A stretch of DNA of 8,001 bases from CALMZN01 sp964443785 (GTDB lineage Bacteria > Patescibacteriota > Patescibacteriia > UBA1558 > GWA2-36-10), in the NCBI GenBank assembly GCA_964443785.1, contig CAYUER010000028.1:1-8001 (forward strand). The letters run 5' to 3'. Below the pieces are notes generated by a model. That model ran no database searches. It was not told the origin of the DNA and was given only the letters and a program-made list of their open reading frames with translations. The position numbers were made by a program, and so were the translations under genes. Positions 1 through 5,869 of the stretch are shown here, piece after piece (within the stretch, counting starts at the first letter, position 1; every line of letters starts with the position of its first letter).

Positions 1-692
1 TAAGCCAGTGTGTTGCGGAGTATCTGGGGAGTGATTTTTAGTCTTGGTCTGAGGGTGAGAGCATATTTTTCTACCATTCTTTCGACTGAGCGGACTGAGA
101 GTGGCTTCTCGCCAGCTTTTTTACTGCGATCAAAGTTGATAAAGAGCCAAGGGCTCTTGTCTTTCCGAAAATTCAGATATTTTTCCAAATAGTGCAGAGC
201 ATATGGTGGTAGGGCAATGTGTTTTTTGGTCATGATAATCTCTCGACTCAAAAAATCAACTTGGTTTTTCTGGAGAGTGACTAGGTCGCTGACTTTGAGA
301 CCACTGGTATATAAAATTTCTAGCAAAGCTTTGTCTCGGTGACCCACTGGGTTATTTTTTCTCAAAGGTTGATCCAAAAAATTTTGCAGTTGCAAAGGCG
401 TGAGAGCCGCTAGTCTATTTTTATGCTCAGTTAGCAGCTCAAAGGAGTGCTTGATGCCGATAAAGTGTAGATAACTATTGAGGATGACTAGACGCAGGTT
501 GATACTGCCGATATTTTTTTGAGAGTTAAGTAAAAATTCTTTATATTTTTTCAATAGTGGTGTGGTTATTTTTTTATTTTCAGACCATAGTAAAAATTGT
601 CCGACATGCCAGTTATAATTTTTGATAGTGCTGGCTTTAAGGTTTTTGCTTTTTAAATACAGTTTGTATTTAGCTAAAGAATTTTTTTCCAT
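1..692 (-). CDS. Tyrosine recombinase (XerC/XerD-like), partial, catalytic boxes degenerate
   Basis: Reading leftward from ATG at 692-690, an open frame of 230 codons reaches the window edge without a stop. The N-terminal part (about residues 1-85) resembles the SAM-like core-binding domain of Xer/phage integrases (YKLYLKSKNLKASTIKNY). The catalytic domain begins near residue 98 (LTPLQLQNFLD, then RDKALLEILYTSGLKVSDL). Family members break and rejoin DNA using R-K-H-R-(H/W)-Y. Here the first Arg is Lys133 (SGLKVSDL instead of SGLRxSEL) and the HxxR box reads TPQILRN, so the His is Gln223 while Arg226 remains. The nucleophilic Tyr lies beyond the window. The last partial codon is TA-, so the next residue is Tyr or the frame stops. 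The start is provisional because the N gap begins six bases upstream. The family assignment is firm; activity is doubtful. Confidence 0.85.
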   Translation of the reverse strand, partial: MEKNSLAKYKLYLKSKNLKASTIKNYNWHVGQFLLWSENKKITTPLLKKYKEFLLNSQKNIGSINLRLVILNSYLHFIGIKHSFELLTEHKNRLAALTPLQLQNFLDQPLRKNNPVGHRDKALLEILYTSGLKVSDLVTLQKNQVDFLSREIIMTKKHIALPPYALHYLEKYLNFRKDKSPWLFINFDRSKKAGEKPLSVRSVERMVEKYALTLRPRLKITPQILRNTLA

Positions 693-697
693 GAATT

Positions 698-707
698 NNN
701 NNNNNNN
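698..707. other. Assembly gap (10 N)
   Basis: Ten consecutive N bases, the usual token for a scaffold join of unknown size. The recombinase on the left and everything to the right may therefore not be truly contiguous, and the recombinase's ribosome binding region is hidden. Confidence 0.95.
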
Positions 708-714
708 AGGGTTA

Positions 715-720
715 ATATTA
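715..720 (-). promoter_or_regulatory. Possible -10 element for the recombinase gene
   Basis: On the minus strand the bases read TGATAATAT, an extended -10 (TG-N-TAATAT) about 22 bases before the recombinase ATG. No good -35 lies 17 bp upstream (TACATT), so this is a weak call. The N gap lies between it and the gene. Confidence 0.3.
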
Positions 721-758
721 TCATAAAACGACACAAAAATGTAGATGGAGTTTTAATG

Positions 759-906
759 AAAGCCCGCTGCATTGGTTTATCGTCATTGCGAACCAGCTCT
801 TCATGAAGAGCTGGTGTGGCAATCTACAAGCTAGTAGATTGCTTCGTCGTCTCTCGACTACGCTCGAGACTCCTCGCAATGACAATGAATGGAGCTAGCG
901 GGCTTT
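759..906. repeat. Nested palindromic dispersed repeat within a terminator-like hairpin
   Basis: Several inverted repeats are nested. Outer arms AAAGCCCGCT (759-768) and AGCGGGCTTT (897-906) enclose arms GTCATTGCGA (782-791) and TCGCAATGAC (874-883). Inside are a perfect 24-bp palindrome (792-815), a hairpin GCAATCTAC/GTAGATTGC with a 6-nt loop (819-842), and a shorter hairpin around 851-868. The GTCATTGCGA...GCAATCT...AGATTGC...TCGCAATGAC pattern matches a type of palindromic element known to be dispersed in many unrelated bacterial genomes. The outer GC arms followed by TTTTAAATTTTT could be an intrinsic terminator that received the element in its loop; that step is inference. This is most of the 693-915 gap, and no gene is seen in it. 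Confidence 0.8.
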
Positions 907-915
907 TAAATTTTT

Positions 916-968
916 AAACAAAAAGAAAAAGACCTCGGCACTCCCTGTTGGGATGCTACCGAGGTCTT
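916..968 (-). terminator. Intrinsic terminator of the small membrane-protein operon
   Basis: On the minus strand, AAGACCTCGG pairs with CCGAGGTCTT (outer arms 968-959 and 938-929), with an inner CAU-CCC/GGG-A-GUG stem and an AACA loop, followed at once by TTTTTCTTTTTGTTT. The inner stem includes a U-G pair that exists only in the minus-strand RNA, which supports that direction. It lies 31 bases after the second small ORF. Confidence 0.85.
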
Positions 969-998
969 GAGAGCCGTGAGGCTCTGCACAGGAGTGGC

Positions 999-1085
999 TT
1001 ATCTCCTGGGGCGCGACGCGATGATCCTCGTGATGATGCCGAGGGCCACTCCAACGAGTAGGCAGAAGAGGTTTGACCACGACAT
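999..1085 (-). CDS. 28-residue single-span membrane peptide
   Basis: ATG at 1085-1083, with GAGG six bases upstream, encodes MSWSNLFCLLVGVALGII, then TRIIASRPRR and TAA. Residues about 3-23 are hydrophobic enough to cross a membrane, and the tail is basic. No family is recognised. Support for a real gene is contextual: a Shine-Dalgarno site, the same structured leader as its neighbour, a shared 3' hairpin element beginning at the stop codon, and a terminator directly after. A GTG eleven codon positions upstream, in frame, would add a KYEETM-containing extension. It is not preferred because the differences between the two copies in that stretch mostly change amino acids. The hydrophobic N-terminus loosely resembles the first segment of the 61-residue neighbour, so it may be a shortened paralogue. 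A toxin-like role is possible but unsupported. Confidence 0.5.
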   Translation of the reverse strand: MSWSNLFCLLVGVALGIITRIIASRPRR

Positions 1086-1153
1086 TGTTTCCTCGTACTT
1101 GGTCCGGCTCACTCCTTTATCCTTACACCGCGTAAGAAAATTGGAGTTGAGCC
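1086..1153 (-). promoter_or_regulatory. Structured leader, copy B
   Basis: In the minus-strand RNA, GGCTCA-(A)-CTCC (1153-1143) pairs with GGAGTGAGCC (1115-1106) leaving one bulged A, and encloses hairpin CTTAC-GCGGT-GTAAG (1136-1122). The block CCAAGTACGAGG and the ATG follow. The GGCTC arm can instead pair with GAGCC just upstream (1162-1158), so two exclusive folds are possible. Confidence 0.6.
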
Positions 1154-1176
1154 CTGAGGCTCGGCGAAGGAGCGGG

Positions 1177-1362
1177 CTAGCCACCCTTCTTCTTAGTGTG
1201 CACTCTGATGTTGATCGACATGCATTGTAAGAAGATGGCAGTGCCAAGCATGTGAAGATCGTTGAGCTCATTGAGCTCGTTGATAGGTCCGAGGTCGAAA
1301 AGACGACTGAGGACAACGAGTGAATACATGATCACACTCATAACACCAAAAAAGATCGACAT
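1177..1362 (-). CDS. 61-residue small membrane protein, unknown function
   Basis: ATG at 1362-1360 follows GAGGGGAAA, a good ribosome site, and the frame ends at TAG 1179-1177. The product starts MSIFFGVMSVIMYSLVVLSR, a likely membrane segment (about residues 3-22). It continues with an acidic/Asn stretch (PINELNELNDL), a second moderately hydrophobic segment (about 38-52) and a basic tail (RVHTKKKGG). This would be a hairpin-like two-span protein. No family is recognised. An upstream GTG at 1389 is in frame but lies inside the leader helix shared with copy B, so ATG is preferred. It is the first gene of a two-gene minus-strand unit transcribed from the promoter at 1529-1557. The unit is visibly richer in G+C than its flanks, which hints at transfer. 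Confidence 0.6.
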   Translation of the reverse strand: MSIFFGVMSVIMYSLVVLSRLFDLGPINELNELNDLHMLGTAIFLQCMSINIRVHTKKKGG

Positions 1363-1429
1363 TTTCCCCTCGTACTTGGCTTGGCCCACTCTATTACCCC
1401 CGCACCATGCAAGGATAGAGAGCTGAGCC
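1363..1429 (-). promoter_or_regulatory. Structured leader, copy A
   Basis: In the minus-strand RNA, GGCTCA-(G)-CTCT (1429-1419) pairs with AGAGTGGGCC (1392-1383), including one U-G pair and a bulge at the same place as in copy B. The inner hairpin is CCUUGCA-UGG-UGCGGGG (1414-1398). A CCAAGTACGAGG block follows, as in copy B. The inner stem sequence differs from copy B but pairing is kept. Confidence 0.6.
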
Positions 1430-1434
1430 CTGTT

Positions 1435-1492
1435 TACAGTTACAGCGCTTAAATTAGTTAGAATATTAGCTAATCTAGGCGCTGTAACTGTA
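1435..1492. repeat. Long perfect-arm inverted repeat in the operon leader
   Basis: Arms TACAGTTACAGCGC (1435-1448) and GCGCTGTAACTGTA (1479-1492) are perfect 14-bp complements. Between them, ATTAGTTA and TAGCTAAT can extend the stem with one G-U in plus-strand RNA. It lies in the 5' part of the minus-strand transcript, between its promoter and leader A. There is no clear U-tract on either side, so an operator, a leader hairpin or the end of a mobile unit are all possible. Confidence 0.8.
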
Positions 1493-1496
1493 TATT

Positions 1497-1607
1497 TACC
1501 ACTTTTAAGGTACTTTAAATAATATATAATAATAGCATATTTTAGCTAATTTGTCAATAGTAGTGTGTTAACGCCTATTAAATTGACTTTTATGCTGAAA
1601 AGTGGTA
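1497..1607. repeat. TACCACTTTT / AAAAGTGGTA motif pair flanking divergent promoters
   Basis: TACCACTTTT at 1497-1506 is the exact reverse complement of AAAAGTGGTA at 1598-1607, and the two flank the back-to-back promoters. AAGTGGTAATA occurs at 1600-1610, overlapping the rpsO promoter, and again at 1686-1696 just before the rpsO ribosome site. This looks like an operator set or a fortuitous AT-rich repeat; no regulator is identified. Confidence 0.45.
1529..1557 (-). promoter_or_regulatory. Sigma-70-type promoter of the small membrane-protein unit
   Basis: The minus strand reads TTGACA, 17 bp, TATTAT with TG one base before the -10 (extended -10). The spacer ends GCTAAAATATGC, nearly the same as in the promoter at 6316-6344. 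The predicted start is near 1522. Confidence 0.8.
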
Positions 1608-1611
1608 ATAT
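1583..1611 (+). promoter_or_regulatory. Sigma-70-type promoter of rpsO-pnp
   Basis: TTGACT, 17 bp, TAATAT with TG before the -10. The spacer ends GCTGAAAAGTGG. The predicted start is near 1618, giving an rpsO leader of about 90 nt. Confidence 0.75.
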
Positions 1612-1633
1612 CCATTCACTTAATTATTGATAC

Positions 1634-1682
1634 CGATAGCTTGGTTTGACCTGACTTTAGTCTGACTATCGAGGTTTGCTCG
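1634..1682 (+). promoter_or_regulatory. Candidate S15 autoregulatory leader
   Basis: CGATAG (1634-1639) pairs with CTATCG (1666-1671) around a small GACTTTAGTC hairpin. It is followed by CGAG-GTTTG-CTCG (1670-1682), which shares two bases with the first stem. Many rpsO leaders bind S15 through structures just upstream of the start codon. The fold seen here fits that idea but does not match a named class I can identify. Confidence 0.4.
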
Positions 1683-1708
1683 GCTAAGTGGTAATAAAGG
1701 AAAAAAAT

Positions 1709-2065
1709 ATGTTGGACAAGAAAAAGAAGCTTAAACTCATCGAAAAGTTTAAGACCCACAAAAATGACACTGGTTCTCCAGAGGTGCAAATCGCCATCCT
1801 CACCGAGGAAATTAAAGAGTTGACCAGACATTTGAAAGAGAATAAAAAAGATTTTTCTTCTCGCCGTGGTTTGATCGCTAAAGTGTCCTTGAGACATAAG
1901 CTCTTACGCTACCTAGAGAGAGAGGATGAAAAGCGTTTTACCAAATTATTGAGTGCTTTAAGTCTAAAGTTCAATAAAAAGGAAAAAAATGATGCTTTGC
2001 GAGACGAGATTGTCTTGGGTGCTCCAGAGGAAGCTGGCGAAGAAGAGGAAAAAGATCAAGAATAG
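1709..2065 (+). CDS. rpsO: 30S ribosomal protein S15 with acidic C-terminal tail
   Basis: The product is 118 residues from ATG 1709, with AAAGGA seven bases upstream. An in-frame GTG at 1688 is rejected because the Shine-Dalgarno and the family's N-terminus fit the ATG. Family hallmarks are present: NDTGSPEVQIAILT, LKENKKDFSSRRGL and LRHKLLRYLERED. S15 binds the central domain of 16S rRNA early in small-subunit assembly and in many bacteria represses its own mRNA. The usual protein is about 89 residues. This one ends its core at about residue 89 and carries some 29 extra residues that finish in an acidic run (EEAGEEEEKDQE). It is followed by pnp on the same strand, the conserved rpsO-pnp order. 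Confidence 0.97.
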   Translation: MLDKKKKLKLIEKFKTHKNDTGSPEVQIAILTEEIKELTRHLKENKKDFSSRRGLIAKVSLRHKLLRYLEREDEKRFTKLLSALSLKFNKKEKNDALRDEIVLGAPEEAGEEEEKDQE

Positions 2066-2075
2066 TAGATAAAAA

Positions 2076-2106
2076 ACAAGGCCCTGTATTTTTACAGGGC
2101 TCTTGT
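2076..2106 (+). terminator. rpsO-pnp intergenic hairpin (attenuator or processing site)
   Basis: ACAAG-GCCCTGTA (2076-2088) pairs with TACAGGGC-(T)-CTTGT (2093-2106) around TTTT, a 13-bp stem with one bulge. On the plus strand no proper U-tract follows, so it is probably a partial terminator, a 3'-end stabiliser or an RNase site. On the minus strand it is followed by TTTTTT and would stop antisense transcripts. Confidence 0.6.
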
Positions 2107-2151
2107 ATGAAAAATAATTAAGGCAAACTGTAGCTAGAATGAGCTTGGTTG

Positions 2152-2186
2152 GCAGATTGGAGAAAAATTGGTGTCAATTTGTCTGC
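2152..2186 (+). promoter_or_regulatory. pnp leader hairpin
   Basis: GCAGA (2152-2156) pairs with TCTGC (2182-2186), enclosing AAATTG-GTGT-CAATTT (2165-2180). In Escherichia coli a leader duplex of pnp mRNA is cut by RNase III and mediates PNPase autocontrol. This hairpin sits in the comparable place; function here is inference. Confidence 0.4.
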
Positions 2187-2235
2187 AATTTGTCAAATCA
2201 ACTATCGCTAGCCTTTGCCCAAGAAAGTTTAGTTT

Positions 2236-4440
2236 ATGGCTAGTAAAAAATTTACTACCGAAGTAGCTGGTCGCGCTCTCACTGTAGAGATTGGCAAGCT
2301 GGCTAAGCAAGCCCATGGCTCTTGTACTGTCACTTATGGTGATACAGTAGTTTTGGCGACGACTGTCATGGCCCCACAAGCTCGTGAGGGAGTGGATTAT
2401 TTTCCACTCTTGGTTGATTATGAAGAGCGTCTTTATGCCGCTGGCAAGATCAAGGGTTCACGTTTTATCAAAAGAGAAGGCAGAGCTACTGATGAAGCTA
2501 TTTTGACCTCTCGCGTGATTGACCGCTCGATCAGGCCACTATTCAAAGAAACAGAGCGCAATGATGTGCAAGTGGTTTTGACTGTTTTGTGCTACGACGG
2601 TATCAATGATCCAGAATTTCCGAGCTTGATGGCAGCCTCTATTGCTTTGGGTATTTCACCTATACCATGGGGCGGTCCAGTCGGTGCAGTCAAAATTGGT
2701 CGTATCAATGACGAGCTAGTAATCAATCCAACTGTCGAAGCTCGACAGAAGAGTGACTTGGATTTGTTTGTCGTCAGCACAGCTGATGAAGTGGTGATGC
2801 TAGAAGCTGGCGCCAAGCAGGTCAAAGAAGATGATATGGTCGAGGCCATAGAATTTGCTGGTAAGCATATTAGAAAATTAGTTTCATTTATCGAAGATAT
2901 CATCAAGGAAGTTGGTCTACCAAAAAGAGAGCCATTGATTGATGCTGAGAAGCAAGCTCTCAAAAGCATGCTGGAAGAAAAAGTCATGAATTTTTTGCAG
3001 AGCAAAGATTTGAGCTCTTGTTTTCATGCTGATAAATCAAAAACAAAAAAAGCAATCGAAGAAGTCAAAGCCGAGCTTGATCAGCTACTCAAAGATGATA
3101 ATGAAGTGAATAAAGATGGTCGAGCTATGGGCGTAGCTATGTTTGATGCTGCCCTAGAAAAGGCTTTTAAAAATTTAGTTTTGGATAAAAAACAGAGACC
3201 AGATGGTCGTCAGATGGACGAGATTAGACCACTGGCTGCCGAAGTAGCACTCTTGCCTCGTACGCATGGTAGTGGTTTATTTTCTCGTGGTGAAACTCAG
3301 GTTTTGTCAGTCGTGACACTAGGCGCACCTGGTGACGAGCAGACTCTAGACTCGATGGAAGAGTCCGGTGCCAAAAAATATATGCACCACTACAATTTTC
3401 CAGGATTTTCTGTGGGTGAGGTCAAGCCTTTGCGCGGTCCAGGTAGACGCGAGATTGGACACGGGGCACTAGCCGAAAAAGCTCTCTTGCCAGTTTTGCC
3501 AAAAGATGAAGAATTTCCTTATACTATTCGTGTTGTGTCAGAAGTATTGGAGTCCAATGGCTCATCTTCGCAGGCCTCTATTTGTGGCTCGACTTTGTCT
3601 CTGATGGACGCTGGCGTGCCTATCACTGCACCGGTGGCTGGTATTGCCATGGGCCTAGTCTTGGATGAAAAAGATAAAAATCGTTATCAACTTTTGACCG
3701 ATATCCAGGGTATCGAAGATCATTCAGGACACATGGATTTCAAAGTCGCTGGCACGGAGACTGGCATCACCGCCATACAGCTGGATATAAAGCTTGGTGG
3801 CATCAGCTACGGTATTGTCAAAGAGACTTTGGACAAGGCACGCATTGCTCGTCTGCAGATCTTGGGCGTGATGAAGCAAGCTATTGCCGCACCTAGGCCA
3901 GAGCTTTCACAATATGCTCCTCGCATCATCACTTTGACTATCAATCCTGACAAAATCAGAGATGTCATCGGTACTGGCGGTAAGATTATCAATGAAATCA
4001 TTGCCAAGTGCAATGTGCAGATTGATATCGAGCAGACTGGCTTGGTCCTGATCACCTCTACTGACGGTGAGGGAGCACAAAAAGCAAAACAGTGGATTGA
4101 AAATATTGTCAAAGATATCATGATTGGCGAAATCTATGATGGCAAAGTTACTCAAATCATCAAAGACCGCAACACCGGCAATGAAATTGGTGCCATCGTT
4201 GAACTAGTGCCTGGTAAAGATGGTATGGTACATATTTCTCAGCTAGCTTACAATCGCGTTGAGAAGGTCAGTGATGTGCTCAATATTGGCGATACAGCCA
4301 AAGTCAAAGTAGTCGATGTCGATACAGCCAACAACAAGATTTCCCTATCTATCAAAGATTTATTACCAAAGCCTGAGGGCTATGTCGAGCGTCCACCTTT
4401 CAAAAAACCTTTTAACAAAAAACCATTTTTGAAAAGATAA
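2236..4440 (+). CDS. pnp: Polyribonucleotide nucleotidyltransferase (PNPase)
   Basis: This is a 734-residue, full-length phosphorolytic 3'-5' exoribonuclease, which shortens RNA to nucleoside diphosphates and acts as a trimer in RNA turnover. Domains in order: first RNase PH fold (from EVAGRALTVEIGKLAKQAHG), an all-helical linker (about 240-320), the second, catalytic RNase PH fold (GSGLFSRGETQ near 345-355), a KH domain with the GTGG loop at 579-582, and an S1 domain from about 631. Metal/catalytic residues equivalent to E. coli D486, D492 and K494 are present as D495, D501 and K503 in IEDHSGHMDFK. The usual GDMDFK Asp is His499, a minor variant. The tail is Lys/Pro-rich. ATG 2236 matches the family start, though no clear Shine-Dalgarno precedes it. 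The next gene starts two bases after the stop. Confidence 0.98.
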   Translation: MASKKFTTEVAGRALTVEIGKLAKQAHGSCTVTYGDTVVLATTVMAPQAREGVDYFPLLVDYEERLYAAGKIKGSRFIKREGRATDEAILTSRVIDRSIRPLFKETERNDVQVVLTVLCYDGINDPEFPSLMAASIALGISPIPWGGPVGAVKIGRINDELVINPTVEARQKSDLDLFVVSTADEVVMLEAGAKQVKEDDMVEAIEFAGKHIRKLVSFIEDIIKEVGLPKREPLIDAEKQALKSMLEEKVMNFLQSKDLSSCFHADKSKTKKAIEEVKAELDQLLKDDNEVNKDGRAMGVAMFDAALEKAFKNLVLDKKQRPDGRQMDEIRPLAAEVALLPRTHGSGLFSRGETQVLSVVTLGAPGDEQTLDSMEESGAKKYMHHYNFPGFSVGEVKPLRGPGRREIGHGALAEKALLPVLPKDEEFPYTIRVVSEVLESNGSSSQASICGSTLSLMDAGVPITAPVAGIAMGLVLDEKDKNRYQLLTDIQGIEDHSGHMDFKVAGTETGITAIQLDIKLGGISYGIVKETLDKARIARLQILGVMKQAIAAPRPELSQYAPRIITLTINPDKIRDVIGTGGKIINEIIAKCNVQIDIEQTGLVLITSTDGEGAQKAKQWIENIVKDIMIGEIYDGKVTQIIKDRNTGNEIGAIVELVPGKDGMVHISQLAYNRVEKVSDVLNIGDTAKVKVVDVDTANNKISLSIKDLLPKPEGYVERPPFKKPFNKKPFLKR

Positions 4441-4442
4441 AA

Positions 4443-5804
4443 GTGGTGACAATCAAAAAGCTGCCAATTAAATTTACTTTTTTACCAAGTAAAGCTTGGT
4501 GGCTTTTTTTTGGTGTTTTGTTGCTGGGGATTTTGATTATATTTTTGAATCCCAAGCAATCTAGTCAGTCTTTGACCCTGTATTTGCCAGCTAACACTAG
4601 TTTTTTTTACCACTGGTCTGATAGGAGCTCTTTTGAAAATCTCGACATCAGTAAAATATCAGTCATCAATAGTCAGGAGCCAAAAAATAAGATTGAAGAA
4701 CTCAAAAAATTGTTGCAAAATGGTTTTATAGAGACCCAAGAGATTATTTGGTTTCGGACAGAAACATTGAGTGTTGATAATTTTTTATTGCGTCTAGATA
4801 AAGCAGAGCGCATAGCCAAATGGTTGAGTGAAAATCATCCCGAGTATAGCTATTTGTTGATCGATCAAGAAGTTTTACTATTTAGCATTGATTCGGCTCT
4901 ACCAAACAGCTATGCCAGTCAGCCCAAGCTAGAATCAATCAACAACAATCTCAACTCAGGGGTCAATATTTTTTGGTCCAAAAATACACCACCCAATTTT
5001 TTGGCTGATTTGACGGCTTGGTTAAAAATAGAAACAGGCCGACCAGATCTTTATGCCAATATTTATCAGCAAGCAGATGGTCAGATCAATATTAATGTCT
5101 GGCAGAGCAAACTCAAGCAGATTATTAACGCGAGTAGTACTATCCAGTGGCCAAATCAAGCCAATTTTCCTCGTGGCGCTGATTTAATTTTTGGTTTTGG
5201 TGATCATGCAGCTGAGCAATGGCAGTCTATCATTAGTCAAAATATTTTAGAACCCTTGTTTACTGATTTGCCATTTTATCGCTTGTCAGCCAAAAAGATT
5301 GAAGAACAGATCCTCAAGAATAATTTTATTTATCTGGCCAACAACTCTTGGCTGATGGCTAGCTCTGAGGATTGGCAATCTCGAATCAATGATTGGGCGC
5401 CAAACCTCAAGCTCAAAGAAGTAAAAAATAGACTACCAGATGGCACAGTCTATACTGAGCTAGTAGGAGAGCAAGAGGCCACAGTAGAGCTCTTGCAGTA
5501 TCAAAACTATGATTATTGGCGTTTAGGGCAGCTTTACGGGGCTCAGGTTGGTCCTTATTATTATTTATCCAATAATGAATCACTGATTCAGACAGCTTTT
5601 GTCAGTACCCAGCAGATTGCCAGCTATTTGAACCAATGTCAGGTGTCAGGGGATTACAAGATTATTGACTTGGCTCAAGTCAATAGCGCTAAGATCAAAA
5701 ATGAAGCAATTAAAAAGGCTTTATTAGATCAAAATATCAATAATTTGACAGTTGTCTCATATGAAAATAGCGCTCAGGTAGGTTTTAAGGCTTGTTTTAA
5801 ATAA
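4443..5804 (+). CDS. Unknown membrane-anchored extracytoplasmic protein
   Basis: The frame encodes 453 residues. The start is GTG at 4443, or the adjacent GTG at 4446, right after the pnp stop, so translation is probably coupled; no Shine-Dalgarno is visible. A short basic N-terminus is followed by one hydrophobic segment (about residues 19-35, WWLFFGVLLLGILIIFL) and a long soluble domain expected outside the membrane. That domain is rich in Asn, Gln, Trp and Tyr, has alternating sheet-like and helical stretches, and contains only two Cys, both near the C-terminus. I do not recognise a family or catalytic motif. Its place behind pnp suggests co-transcription but not shared function. The coding frame is long, clean and similar in base use to pnp, so the gene itself is secure. 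Confidence 0.9.
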   Translation: MVTIKKLPIKFTFLPSKAWWLFFGVLLLGILIIFLNPKQSSQSLTLYLPANTSFFYHWSDRSSFENLDISKISVINSQEPKNKIEELKKLLQNGFIETQEIIWFRTETLSVDNFLLRLDKAERIAKWLSENHPEYSYLLIDQEVLLFSIDSALPNSYASQPKLESINNNLNSGVNIFWSKNTPPNFLADLTAWLKIETGRPDLYANIYQQADGQININVWQSKLKQIINASSTIQWPNQANFPRGADLIFGFGDHAAEQWQSIISQNILEPLFTDLPFYRLSAKKIEEQILKNNFIYLANNSWLMASSEDWQSRINDWAPNLKLKEVKNRLPDGTVYTELVGEQEATVELLQYQNYDYWRLGQLYGAQVGPYYYLSNNESLIQTAFVSTQQIASYLNQCQVSGDYKIIDLAQVNSAKIKNEAIKKALLDQNINNLTVVSYENSAQVGFKACFK

Positions 5805-5828
5805 ATTTTAAGATTTACCTCTTTTTGG

Positions 5829-5869
5829 CAAAAGAAAAAGGGGACACATGTCCGTTGACACATGTCCCC
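5829..5869 (-). terminator. Intrinsic terminator of the minus-strand small RNA
   Basis: Arms GGGGACA and TGTCCCC, plus inner TGTC/GACA around an AACG loop, form a stem followed by TTTTTCTTTTG on the minus strand. The two-base step between the stem parts is UG opposite UG in the minus-strand RNA (two wobble pairs), but CA opposite CA in plus-strand RNA (no pairing). Only the minus RNA makes a continuous 13-bp stem. Confidence 0.85.

Noticed and set aside
895..1080. 61-residue minus-strand ORF
   Set aside because: It runs straight through the intrinsic terminator and overlaps the better supported 28-residue ORF.
1086..1160. Integron-type attC site between the two small ORFs
   Set aside because: The GCTCAAC arm resembles a RYYYAAC box and the helix has a bulged base, but the partner reads GTGAGCC, not GTTRRRY, and copy A lacks AAC.
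999..1316. 105-residue minus-strand frame
   Set aside because: Its N-terminal part is antisense-free but overlaps the 61-residue gene in another frame. Only its last 28 residues have a start, ribosome site and leader.
1688..1708. GTG-start extension of rpsO
   Set aside because: The extension would cover the Shine-Dalgarno AAAGGA and is not part of the S15 family N-terminus.
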